64,000 nt of DNA from Pseudomonas azotoformans (GTDB taxonomy: Bacteria > Pseudomonadota > Gammaproteobacteria > Pseudomonadales > Pseudomonadaceae). Below are positions 36,889 through 46,092 of this stretch, piece by piece. Under the pieces are notes generated by a model. The model was not told the DNA's origin and made no database searches. It saw nothing but the letters and a program-made list of their open reading frames with translations. Numbering within the stretch: position 1 is the first letter of the stretch; each line of letters opens with the position of its first letter. The DNA lies in assembly GCF_001579805.1 (NCBI RefSeq), contig NZ_CP014546.1:3844001-3908000 (forward strand), in the 5' to 3' direction. Both the position numbers and the translations under genes were made by a program.

Positions 36889-38690
36889 CCGAAAGCCCAT
36901 CGGCGCCGCGTATTGCGCCCATGACCTACAACGCCCGGGGCAACCCCGTGCATACCTGGACCCTGACACCCGGCCATATCACCGACCCGGTGCAGTGCAT
37001 ATTGCCGCCGGATGGGATTTTGCCGGTGATTTTTGTGCCGGGGATTATGGGGTCGAATTTGAAGAGTAAGGCTGAGGAACAGGAGGGCGGGGAGCCTGGT
37101 GAGGAGGCCGTTCCCGTCTGGCGCCTGGACGCGGGGTTCATGGGCAAGAATATGTGGCTTGCCTTGAATTGGATCAATAAAAAAGCCGGTATCCGGCAAA
37201 AGCTGTTGCACCCGGATAGGGTGGAAGTCGACAACCAAGGCGCGGTGCCTAAGCGTGCTGCCGGTACAGTATTGGCGCAGCCTGGGCTGGACAGGAAAAA
37301 GACCATCCTCGCGCTGAGCAAACGTTATGAAGAGCGCGGTTGGGGCGAGGTCAGTGAGACCAGCTATCACGCTTTCCTGCTTTGGTTGGAGGAGGCGCTC
37401 AATAGCGAATTCCTGCCCCATCGATGGCCTCAATTCGACATCCAGCCGGAGCATTTGCATACCGTCGCGGTCGAGCCTGGGCCGACGCACATCACCCGGT
37501 TGAAGCCCGAAACCCCCATCGCCATGCCAGGGTTGGGCGCCAACTTGGCCAGCCAGTTGCCGTCGATTCTGTCGGACGAGCTGGTGGCGCGAGGTGGCTA
37601 TCGAATGCCGGTGCATGCGTGTGGGTATAACTGGTTGGATTCCAACGAGTACGCCGCGATAAGGCTGGCTGAGCGCATTGACGAACTGATGCACCAGTAC
37701 GGTCGCAATTGTCAGCAGGTCATTCTGGTGACGCACTCCATGGGTGGGTTGGTGGCGCGCCGTTGTGCGCAGTTGCCCGGTATGGCCGCCAAAATTGCCG
37801 GTGTGGTACATGGGGTAATGCCTGCCACGGGTGCACCGGTTGCTTATCGCCGTTGCAAGGTCGGCATGAGCGACGAAGACCCCATTGCCGGCGCAGTGAT
37901 TGGCCCAACCGGCCAGGAAGTGACCGCCGTTTTTGCACAGGCGCCTGGTGCCTTGCAATTGTTGCCCACACAAGATTACACCCCGGGCTGGCTGAGACTG
38001 ATCGACAATCAAGGCGTATCGGCGATGCCGCGCCAGCCTGTAAAAGACCCTTATGAAGAGATTTATCTACGCCGTGATCGTTGGTGGGGATTGCTGCGCG
38101 AAGAATGGTTGGCGCCGAAGGATGGGGATCCGATCACATGGAAGGTGTTTGCAGATAACATCGGGAGCGCAAAAGAGTTTCACCAGGATATTGCTGGCTC
38201 CTACCACCTTCAAACCTACGTCTACTACGGCAGCGAAGACAAACACCCCAGCTTCGAGTCCATCACTTGGGAAATGAGCCGTGGGTCTCGCCTAAATGGC
38301 CCCCACGGTTCGCACCCCGATCGCTTCACGGTTTCAAATCTCGAGATGCATGAGGTAAGGGATGATGGCCGCAGTCCTGTGTATGTCGGAGGGCAAAATC
38401 AACCTATCCCTCCCATGCGTGGCGACCCCGACGCGCCAGTCAAAACCGTGCAAACCAGTTACTGGGAATTGCATTGCCGAATGCAGGACGGGTCTGGCGA
38501 CGGCACTGTTCCCGTGAGCTCGGGCAGCGCGCCGATAAAGCATGCACGCAACGGCGAGGTTCGCCAGCAAATCAAGGCCCCCGGCTTTGATCATGAAGCC
38601 TCCTATGCCAACCCGTTGGCACAGCATTTCACCCTCTATTCCCTTATCAAAGTCGCGGCTAAAGCCAAGAGGCCCTTATGCGTCACCTGA
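36885..38690 (+). CDS. T6SS lipase effector (Tle family, probably Tle4-like)
   Basis: The 601-residue alpha/beta hydrolase has PVIFVPGIMGSNLKSK near the N-terminus (oxyanion region of LCAT/PGAP1-type lipases) and a nucleophile elbow QVILVTHSMGGLVARR with Ser285; Thr replaces the first Gly of GxSxG. Asp of GDGTVPVSSGSAP and His of GFDHEASYANPLAQH are plausible remaining triad members. It would degrade phospholipids in the target cell envelope. Its start overlaps vgrG (ATGA) and its end overlaps a Tli4-like lipoprotein gene by 13 bases, which supports the Tle4 assignment. Confidence 0.85.
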   Translation: MTESPSAPRIAPMTYNARGNPVHTWTLTPGHITDPVQCILPPDGILPVIFVPGIMGSNLKSKAEEQEGGEPGEEAVPVWRLDAGFMGKNMWLALNWINKKAGIRQKLLHPDRVEVDNQGAVPKRAAGTVLAQPGLDRKKTILALSKRYEERGWGEVSETSYHAFLLWLEEALNSEFLPHRWPQFDIQPEHLHTVAVEPGPTHITRLKPETPIAMPGLGANLASQLPSILSDELVARGGYRMPVHACGYNWLDSNEYAAIRLAERIDELMHQYGRNCQQVILVTHSMGGLVARRCAQLPGMAAKIAGVVHGVMPATGAPVAYRRCKVGMSDEDPIAGAVIGPTGQEVTAVFAQAPGALQLLPTQDYTPGWLRLIDNQGVSAMPRQPVKDPYEEIYLRRDRWWGLLREEWLAPKDGDPITWKVFADNIGSAKEFHQDIAGSYHLQTYVYYGSEDKHPSFESITWEMSRGSRLNGPHGSHPDRFTVSNLEMHEVRDDGRSPVYVGGQNQPIPPMRGDPDAPVKTVQTSYWELHCRMQDGSGDGTVPVSSGSAPIKHARNGEVRQQIKAPGFDHEASYANPLAQHFTLYSLIKVAAKAKRPLCVT

Positions 38691-39913
38691 CTCTCTTTTT
38701 TGCGTGTCTGGTGCTGGGTTTCTTCACCGGATGTGCCGTCTTCAAACAGCCCAGCGAACAGGAGAAAAACAACGTGAGCGAAATGACTACCCAAATGCGT
38801 ACCTGGGCGCTGGGACGAGGCCTGATCGATCTACCCGTCAATTGGAGTGGCGGCGGTGATGTGAAGCTCTATTACGGTTTGGGCGCCGATCATTCGTCGG
38901 TTGAAGTGCGTGTGCTGGGGGAGGGCGTGACGCAGGAGCGGTTTGATGCGGCGTTGAGCGAGCGGGCGCATCGAATTGCGGCGGTCAAAAACTATAAGCA
39001 GTCGGATGTGCCCATGTTGGTTTCGGCGGTGCGGGTCTCACAGCAAAGTGTGACGCTGCAGTACTACAAGCAAGCATCACGCCGCCAAACCTTCGTCCAT
39101 GAATTCCACCTGCTGGTTGGGGACGCGTACGTCATGCTGCGAGCCGAATCGTACGATGGTGAAACCGCCCCAGTTGAGGCGCGCCTTTTAAAACTGTCCA
39201 AAGAAATCTTCAAGGTGACTGCCCCACAGAACGCAGGCGCAGGCTTCGCTTTGGGCCCCATCGTCATCAGAAGCCATCACGATCAGGAAATCGCCAGCTT
39301 CTACTTTCGCCCCCCAGCTTCGGATGTGGCGCTAAATGTCTATATCAACGCCTTATCCCGGGATGATGAAGATCGGCTGCATGTTCGCACTAAAAAAGAC
39401 GCGCAAATATTTCTAGCTGGCGACTATGAAAACTTGCGGGCTGGAGAAATCACCTTGGCCGACATGCAAGCCGAAGAGTCCCTGATCGGCTTCAGTGACG
39501 ACACTCACCGTCAACTGCTCTTCGTGAGCGAAAACTATCGCGACAACCCCTCACTGAATCGCCCAGCCATGAGTTTTCGCCTGTCGGCAGGCGGAAAAAA
39601 ACGCTCCGCCATTGATCCGAGCAAACCCAAAGACCTGGTGCGCTGGACGCTCCCCCAATTTGCCAGCAAAGGCTACCAACGCCCGCTCTGGCAACTTCCT
39701 GCGCCGAAAGAACCCGTCAACCCGTCTCTAACCGACTACGAAGCCATGGCCGTCTGGGACGCGATCCTCAAGTCCGTGCGCATCCGCTACGGCGCGGTCG
39801 CACCCAAGCCGGACCCATGGTTCAACCCCCGTGGACCTACGCCCGAAGACGCAGCCGAAAGCAAACGCATCCTGGATGAGTTCATCGCCAGCTTTGAGGC
39901 GCGCAAGCCATGA
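38678..39913 (+). CDS. Lipoprotein immunity protein, Tli4-like
   Basis: The 411-residue protein has a lipoprotein signal (LFFACLVLGFFTGC, Cys19) and so sits in the periplasm on a membrane. The body (KLYYGLGADHSSVEVRVLG, RRQTFVHEFHLLVGDAYVML, a long C-terminal half ending RILDEFIASFEARKP) resembles the Tli4 family that binds and blocks Tle4 lipases. It overlaps the lipase gene and so would be co-made with it, protecting the producer and its kin. No second immunity copy is seen. Confidence 0.82.
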   Translation: MRHLTLFFACLVLGFFTGCAVFKQPSEQEKNNVSEMTTQMRTWALGRGLIDLPVNWSGGGDVKLYYGLGADHSSVEVRVLGEGVTQERFDAALSERAHRIAAVKNYKQSDVPMLVSAVRVSQQSVTLQYYKQASRRQTFVHEFHLLVGDAYVMLRAESYDGETAPVEARLLKLSKEIFKVTAPQNAGAGFALGPIVIRSHHDQEIASFYFRPPASDVALNVYINALSRDDEDRLHVRTKKDAQIFLAGDYENLRAGEITLADMQAEESLIGFSDDTHRQLLFVSENYRDNPSLNRPAMSFRLSAGGKKRSAIDPSKPKDLVRWTLPQFASKGYQRPLWQLPAPKEPVNPSLTDYEAMAVWDAILKSVRIRYGAVAPKPDPWFNPRGPTPEDAAESKRILDEFIASFEARKP

Positions 39914-39998
39914 CGATGGGTGGGGTTTTAGCGAGAGCGAGGGGCATATTCATCCTGTCCATGGGCAACGAACACAACAAATACGCTAGGAGCGATTC

Positions 39999-42900
39999 AT
40001 GAAAACGGTCTGGAGTTACCTCAAACGCTGTGGCCTGCCGGTACTGCGTCAGCTCAACCAGGCGGTGCCCGTACTGGTGCTGCTGGGCGTGGTGTTTTTG
40101 TTGATCGCCATCTGGTGGTTGGGCCCGCAGTGGACCTGGCGTGAGCGTCAGCCGCTGAGTGAATTGTCGATGCGTATCTCGGCCAGTGTCGTGGTTTTGG
40201 TGGTGCCGTTGCTGATCTGGGCATGGCGGGTGCGTAATCGTTATCAGCGCCTGCAGCTTGAACGCCAACATGAGGCTGCGGTGCAGGCCGACCCGTGCCT
40301 GCCCTATGTCGAGGCGCAGGAACGGGCGCTGGACCGCAGCTTGGGCAATTTATTGAACAACATGGAGCGCCGCCGTTCGCTTTATCAACTGCCGTGGTAT
40401 CTGGTGCTGGGCGAGGAAAATGCCGGCAAAACCAGCCTGATCACGCGCTCAAATCAGAGTTTTTCTTTGTCCCATGTGACCAAGGTCGGTGTCAGGGCGC
40501 ACCAAGAGGAGCAGCTCGCCTATCCGGTGGATTGGTGGATCGGTGACGAGGCGGTATTGATCGACCCACCCGGTGAGTTCCTCAGCCAGCCAGATTCACC
40601 CGCTGAAAACGTCGAGCAGCAGGGCAAGGTCAAACCGGTATTGCCCGCTGGTACCCATCCACGCCTATGGCTGCACCTGCTCGATTGGCTGGCGCGCAAC
40701 CGCAGTCGTCGGGCGCTGAATGGGGTGGTATTGGTGATCGATGTGCAGGCCTTGTTGGCGCAACGTCCCGAACAGCGCAAGGCCCACGCCAACCTGTTGC
40801 GCACCCGGTTGTTTGAGCTGACGCGGCAGTTGGGAACGCGCCTGCCGGTGTACGTGACGTTGAGCAAGTTTGATCTACTGGAAGGCTTCGAAGAGTTCTT
40901 CGCCGGGTTGTCGCGCAGTGGGCGTGAAGACCTGCTGGGTTTCACCTTCAGCCTGGAGGCAGTGGATGACTTTGATGCCTGGTTGGCGGAGTTGACGCGC
41001 CAGTACCAAGCCTTTGTCACCTGTCTGAGCGAACAGGTTTTCGACAGCACCCGGGAGTCGCACACGTTGACAGAGCGCGATCGGTTACAGGCGCTGGTGC
41101 ACCAGATGGCGGGCCTACGCCCGGCGCTGTTCGGCTTCTTGAGTGAAATGCTCGGCAGCGATCGTTTCACCACTCCGGCGCTGGTGCGTGGTCTGTATTT
41201 TTCCTCGGTCTTGCAGCAAGGCACCCTGAGCAATGCCTTCATCAAAGAAGCAGGGCAAGCCTATCAACTGCCGCCCCCGCCCCCCGAGGTCAAGCCTGCC
41301 GGTGGCACGGCGATCTACTTTGCCCAGCAACTGTTCCAACGCGTGATCTACCCGGAAGCGGGCTTGGCGGGCGACAACATCAAGGTAGCGCGCAATAAGC
41401 GGCGGCTGCTGATCGCTGGGTTCGGCGTCGCGTCCCTGGGTTGTTTCGTAGTCATCGCAACCTGGCAGTTTTACTTCAATATCAACCGCGACAAGGCTGC
41501 CAACGTCCTGGCCAAGAGCCAGGATTTCAGTGGCCGGGACATCGACGCCAGGGTCGACACCACCGGTCGCAACCTGCTGGTGCCTCTGGACCAGATTCGT
41601 GATGCGGTGCTGGTGTACGGCGACTACCGCGAGGCGTGGCCGTTGCTGTCGGATATGGGGCTGTACCAGGGGAGGGCGATTGGCCCGACAGTGGACGAGG
41701 CCTATCTGAATTTGCTGTCCAAACGTTTCCTGCCGGCGATTGCGGGTGGCGTGCTGGAGGCGATCAATACGGCACCTGCCGGTAGCAATCAGCAATTGGC
41801 GGCCTTGCGCGTCTACCGCATGCTCGAAGAGCGTCAAAACCGCCGCCCGGCCATCGTCGAAGAGTGGGTCGCCAAACAGTGGCAGCGCGCCTATCCGGGG
41901 CAGGGGCAATTGCAGGCCGATCTGATGGGGCACCTGGGCTACGCGCTGAAATACGCCGACGCCGATCTGCCGCACTACCGGGAGCGCATTGCCCAGGTGC
42001 AACAGCAATTGCGTCAGTTGCCCATGGCCGAGCGGGTCTACATGAGCCTTAAACAGGATGCCCTGGAACGGTTGCATCGTCCTCTCGACCTGCGCAACGA
42101 GGTCGGTCCGGCGTTCGATATCGTCTACCGTCCGCTTAACACCGATCAAGGAGGCAGCGGCCTGCTGTTGGCGCCACTGCTCACCGCCAAAGGCTTCAAG
42201 GACTACTTCGAGCCTGGCACCGAGGGCATTATCGAACTGGCCATGATCGACCAGTGGGTGCTCGGCGAACGCCAACGCCTGGACTACTCCGACGAAGACC
42301 GCAAGGTGTTGACCCAACGGATCCGCGCCCTGTACAGCGCCGATTACGTCGACAGCTGGCGCCGCGCACTGAATCAATTTGCGGTCACCGACTTCGATGA
42401 TCTCAGCCACGGCGTGGCGGTACTGGAACAAGTCACCGGCCCGGCCGCGCCGCTGCGGCGCCTGCTGGAAACCCTGCGCGACAACAGCGTGATCTACCCG
42501 TCGGTGCCCCTGACCCAAGGACAGGCACCGCTCGCGCTGGACAAGGTCTCGGACGGCCAGCAACAAGCCGCCGGTATCCGGCGTGCGTTCTCCAGCCTGG
42601 CCGAGCTGATCACCGCGCGAGGCGAGCAGCCGTCCTATTACGAAGAAACCCTGCGTTCGGTCAGTGCCGTCTACGACTACGCCAAAGCCGTGCACGACAA
42701 TCCAGATCCCGGCAAAGCGGCGCTGAAAACCGTACTCAACCGTTTCTCCCTCGGTGGTGCAGACCCTATCGCCAACCTGCAACGCGTCGCGGTGGGCCTG
42801 CCCGAGCCACTGAACCAGCAGGTCAAAAAACTTGCCGACCAGACCTCGCAGGTACTGGTTATTGCCGCCCTGCGTGAGCTGGAAAAACGCTGGGACAGTG

Positions 42901-43610
42901 AAATCTACAGCTTCTACCGCGACCGCCTGGCAGGCCGCTACCCGTTCAAGGCCAGTGGTGAGGACGCTTCGCTGGAAGACTTCGAAGCCTTCTTCGGCCC
43001 GCAGGGGCGCTTGCAGCAGTTTCACGATCAATACCTGAACGTGTTTCTCAAGGACAACCTCGATGCCCTGTACTCCGACAGCCTCGGTGGCTACCTGGTG
43101 CGTAGCGACGTGCTGGAGCAGTTGAAAAAGGTCGAGCGTATCCGCGACACTTTTTTCAACCATCGCGGTCACCTGGCCGTGCAACTCACCATCGAACCCC
43201 TGGCCCTCAGTGCCACCCGCCTGAGCAGCATGCTCAGCGTCGACGGCCAATTGATCCCTTACCAGCACGGCGCGCCGCAACGCACCGGGCTGGTGTGGCC
43301 CAACAGCCTGGGCAACACCAATGGCAGCCAACTGACGCTGGTACACAGCACGGGCAACACCGCCAGCCTGAGCTATCGCGGGCCGTGGTCACTGTTTCGG
43401 CTGCTCAGTCGCGGGCACCTTAATGGCCGCACCGACACCAGTGTGGACCTGACCTTTGCCATTGCCGATGGGCTGATGCGTTATCGCATTGGTGCAGAGA
43501 AGGCCAACAACCCGATTACCCAGCGAAGTTTCGACGGGTTTGTGTTGCCAAGGACGTTGTTGGAAGAGCGGCGGGGGAAAAAGATCACAGACAACGTTAC
43601 GCAGCGGTGA
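39999..43610 (+). CDS. tssM: T6SS membrane protein TssM (IcmF)
   Basis: The 1203-residue inner-membrane protein has two N-terminal helices (VPVLVLLGVVFLLIAIWWLG and ASVVVLVVPLLIWAW), a cytoplasmic NTPase-like domain with Walker A GEENAGKTS at 138-146, a third helix near residue 470 (LLIAGFGVASLGCFVVIA) and a large periplasmic part ending in the beta-rich IcmF C-terminal domain. It spans the periplasm with TssL and TssJ. AGGAG precedes the ATG. It is encoded on the plus arm, 85 bases after the immunity gene, away from tssL and tssJ. Confidence 0.97.
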   Translation: MKTVWSYLKRCGLPVLRQLNQAVPVLVLLGVVFLLIAIWWLGPQWTWRERQPLSELSMRISASVVVLVVPLLIWAWRVRNRYQRLQLERQHEAAVQADPCLPYVEAQERALDRSLGNLLNNMERRRSLYQLPWYLVLGEENAGKTSLITRSNQSFSLSHVTKVGVRAHQEEQLAYPVDWWIGDEAVLIDPPGEFLSQPDSPAENVEQQGKVKPVLPAGTHPRLWLHLLDWLARNRSRRALNGVVLVIDVQALLAQRPEQRKAHANLLRTRLFELTRQLGTRLPVYVTLSKFDLLEGFEEFFAGLSRSGREDLLGFTFSLEAVDDFDAWLAELTRQYQAFVTCLSEQVFDSTRESHTLTERDRLQALVHQMAGLRPALFGFLSEMLGSDRFTTPALVRGLYFSSVLQQGTLSNAFIKEAGQAYQLPPPPPEVKPAGGTAIYFAQQLFQRVIYPEAGLAGDNIKVARNKRRLLIAGFGVASLGCFVVIATWQFYFNINRDKAANVLAKSQDFSGRDIDARVDTTGRNLLVPLDQIRDAVLVYGDYREAWPLLSDMGLYQGRAIGPTVDEAYLNLLSKRFLPAIAGGVLEAINTAPAGSNQQLAALRVYRMLEERQNRRPAIVEEWVAKQWQRAYPGQGQLQADLMGHLGYALKYADADLPHYRERIAQVQQQLRQLPMAERVYMSLKQDALERLHRPLDLRNEVGPAFDIVYRPLNTDQGGSGLLLAPLLTAKGFKDYFEPGTEGIIELAMIDQWVLGERQRLDYSDEDRKVLTQRIRALYSADYVDSWRRALNQFAVTDFDDLSHGVAVLEQVTGPAAPLRRLLETLRDNSVIYPSVPLTQGQAPLALDKVSDGQQQAAGIRRAFSSLAELITARGEQPSYYEETLRSVSAVYDYAKAVHDNPDPGKAALKTVLNRFSLGGADPIANLQRVAVGLPEPLNQQVKKLADQTSQVLVIAALRELEKRWDSEIYSFYRDRLAGRYPFKASGEDASLEDFEAFFGPQGRLQQFHDQYLNVFLKDNLDALYSDSLGGYLVRSDVLEQLKKVERIRDTFFNHRGHLAVQLTIEPLALSATRLSSMLSVDGQLIPYQHGAPQRTGLVWPNSLGNTNGSQLTLVHSTGNTASLSYRGPWSLFRLLSRGHLNGRTDTSVDLTFAIADGLMRYRIGAEKANNPITQRSFDGFVLPRTLLEERRGKKITDNVTQR

Positions 43611-43684
43611 GAATCCGATGGGTGACGAGTGAGAATTCAGCCAGTGCTGAGATGAGTTAACAACTTGCGCAATAGGACCCTTGC

Positions 43685-45022
43685 ATGCCAATCAGGTTAC
43701 AACTACTGACCGAAGACCCAAAAGAAGTCGAGTTGATCGAGCGTTACTGGGCGATGGATGAATCAGGGCAATTCCTTGAAAAAGTGAGTGCGCTGAGCGA
43801 TGTCTTGGAAATGGGCCAGGGCGTTACCCTTGCTGGCTTCATACGCCAACGCTGTAGGGCGTTTGATGAAAACCAAGTCTGTCCTCAATGTGGCGAATTG
43901 ATTGAAGTTCGAAGCCGATCTGAGGCCAGGAAGATGCCGCTGCGCTCCACCCGGCTCTGCACTCGCTGTCAGGATGAGCGAGATGCAATCACGCTGAAGG
44001 CTGAAAAAGACAAGGTGGCAAAGCTTGAAACTTTTCTTGCTGAGTATGTCCGCGGGCAGGCCTCTAGAGTTGTCGATTACGACTCGGTTTCGGACGCGCA
44101 GGTGCTACTGCTGCTGGCGCTGGACAGGGCGGTTTCGCCAAGGCTGACTCAGGGTGGTTTTACGCTCGGCGATTGTCGGGGATTGGCGCCTCTGTATATC
44201 AGCGGCTTTCTGAAAACGTTGAATGACGCTGGTTTGTTCCTTGAAGATCCCTCAAAGGCAAAGCCTGGTACGTATTACTGGAAGGGTGATGACGTTTGGC
44301 AGGTGAGTGCCCAAGTTGTATATCTTCTGATGCCAAACACTCCCTATGCGGAAGGCGAAGAAGTGATCCGTCGCCTATCGGAGAGGACATATACCGACGC
44401 TGAGGGGATTTTCAATCTATGGCTTGATTACTCCGTTGCCGATGTTATGTGCTACCTGCAGACTCAATGCGAGCTCTACAATCATGAGCTGACCGAGCAA
44501 GCGTGGGACGAAATAAAAAGCACGCTACGCTGCGCGTTAGAAACCTACAGCGTTTCTCAACTGTGGTCGGTGGCATGGAAAGTAGTCAGAGACGCTGCCA
44601 GTTTGGCCAATCGCGAGTACTACACCCGCCAAAAAGCGGCAGCAACTGTGGCCGGCAAGGTCCGACGGTATCTGGAGAGGGTTGAACGAGAGTCGCTTGA
44701 ACTCAAGTCTTGGAGTCGCCCCGAGCAGCAACCGGTGGGAACCTTGGGGATGTTGCTTGGCGAGATGTTTGGCGTTGACGAACATACGAGCGGTATTGCC
44801 GCGATGTCCCGCATTCGCATGCTGACCGGAGAGGGCAACTCAAGTATGGAAGCCGAACTGGGCGCACCCATACGAGAGTTGATGACCAACGCGCTGGCGA
44901 TGGATATCGCAGCCTCCGTTATGCTTCGCTTTGCGGAGTTGATCCGTGCCGGCCATGATGTGAGTTTCGCGGTCGAGGAGATTGTCGGTTCTCTGAGTGC
45001 GCGAATGACCAGGCCTTGTTGA
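43685..45022 (+). CDS. Protein of unknown function with a CxxC-CxxC zinc ribbon
   Basis: I do not recognise this 445-residue protein. Cys66/69 (VCPQCGEL) and Cys92/95 (LCTRCQDE) form a likely zinc ribbon, followed by a short coiled coil (ITLKAEKDKVAKLETFL). The rest is mainly helical, with a stretch RGLAPLYISGFLKTLNDAGLF that could be a winged-helix-like region. No signal peptide or membrane helix is seen. It follows tssM by 74 bases on the same strand and has lower GC than the core genes, suggesting acquisition. A link to the T6SS is possible only by position. Confidence 0.8.
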   Translation: MPIRLQLLTEDPKEVELIERYWAMDESGQFLEKVSALSDVLEMGQGVTLAGFIRQRCRAFDENQVCPQCGELIEVRSRSEARKMPLRSTRLCTRCQDERDAITLKAEKDKVAKLETFLAEYVRGQASRVVDYDSVSDAQVLLLLALDRAVSPRLTQGGFTLGDCRGLAPLYISGFLKTLNDAGLFLEDPSKAKPGTYYWKGDDVWQVSAQVVYLLMPNTPYAEGEEVIRRLSERTYTDAEGIFNLWLDYSVADVMCYLQTQCELYNHELTEQAWDEIKSTLRCALETYSVSQLWSVAWKVVRDAASLANREYYTRQKAAATVAGKVRRYLERVERESLELKSWSRPEQQPVGTLGMLLGEMFGVDEHTSGIAAMSRIRMLTGEGNSSMEAELGAPIRELMTNALAMDIAASVMLRFAELIRAGHDVSFAVEEIVGSLSARMTRPC

Positions 45023-45068
45023 TAAACGCTTCACCATTCAACTCTGTAGTCACCGCCAATGAAGCTTT

Positions 45069-45980
45069 CTACTCAGGTGCAACCTCCAGATTGCTCAAAT
45101 AGCGATACAGGTTAGCCGCCTCTGGCGACAGGCGCGTCGCATCCGCCACGCCGACATACAAGGTCCTCGACGCCCATTCTCCCTCAAGCGGTATCGCCCG
45201 CAGCTTGGACGCCAGCAACTCGGGATGCACCGATCCCAACGGCAGTATGCCGATCCCCAGTCCCGCTTCGATCATCCGGCAAATACCATCAAAACTGCTC
45301 ACCTGGATACGCACCTTGAGGTGCTTGCCGGTGCCGGCAGCGGCATCGTTGATACGGCGCAGCAGCGAGCTGCCTTGGTTCAAGGCGACATAATCGAAGT
45401 CCAGCGTGTCGGCCAGCGTCACGCTTGAACGCTGCGCCAACGCATGGGTTTGCGGTACCAGCACCACCAACCGGTCACGTCGATAGGGCTGCATGTGCAA
45501 GCCGGGAGCGGGCACGTTGTCGGCAAAGATGCCGATCTCGGCCTCGCCGTTTTCCACCGCGTGAATGGTGCGATCGCTGAGGGCTTCTTCCAACTCGATG
45601 CGCACATGCGGGTTGGCGGCCAGGAAACTCGCCAGGTCCGCCGGCAGGAACTGGATCACCGCCGAGGTATTGGCAAACAACCGCACGTGGCCGCGCACAC
45701 CCTTGGCGTAGTCGTTGGCGTCATGGGCCATTTGCTGGGCCACGTCGAGCAGGGTGCGCGCATGCTCGGCCAGGCCGCGTCCGGCCGGGGTCAGTTGCAG
45801 GCCACGGGGCACGCGGGTGAACAGGGTGCAGTGGGTGACGCGTTCGAGTTCGGCCAGCCGTTTGCTTGCGGCGGAAACGGTCATATGGGCGCTGTTGGCG
45901 GCCTGGGTGAGATTTTCTGTTTTGGCGGCCAGCACCAGCAGGCGCAAGGAGGCCAGGTCCAGTTGCAGCAGGTTGATCAT
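45069..45980 (-). CDS. LysR-family transcriptional regulator
   Basis: The 303-residue protein has the N-terminal winged helix (LDLASLRLLVLAAKTENLTQ, SAASKRLAELERVTHCTLF) and a C-terminal ligand-binding domain. It is divergent from a CoA-transferase gene, with 112 bases between the starts, so it probably controls the catabolic cluster at 46093-50891 and itself. ATG 45980 is chosen because the family N-terminus begins there and GGAGG-like sequence precedes it. Confidence 0.93.
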   Translation of the reverse strand: MINLLQLDLASLRLLVLAAKTENLTQAANSAHMTVSAASKRLAELERVTHCTLFTRVPRGLQLTPAGRGLAEHARTLLDVAQQMAHDANDYAKGVRGHVRLFANTSAVIQFLPADLASFLAANPHVRIELEEALSDRTIHAVENGEAEIGIFADNVPAPGLHMQPYRRDRLVVLVPQTHALAQRSSVTLADTLDFDYVALNQGSSLLRRINDAAAGTGKHLKVRIQVSSFDGICRMIEAGLGIGILPLGSVHPELLASKLRAIPLEGEWASRTLYVGVADATRLSPEAANLYRYLSNLEVAPE

Positions 45981-46092
45981 TTCCACCTCCGTGTTTCCAG
46001 TCAGGAAAGAGTAGTGGAAATCTTTGACATTCTCACGGCCTGTTTTTGAGGGGATTATCCGGCCATCACCTCCAACAAGAACGGACAACGTC

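Noticed and set aside
41115..43346. A 743-residue minus-strand frame opposite tssM
   Set aside because: It is the antisense shadow of the conserved tssM gene and shows no domain signature.
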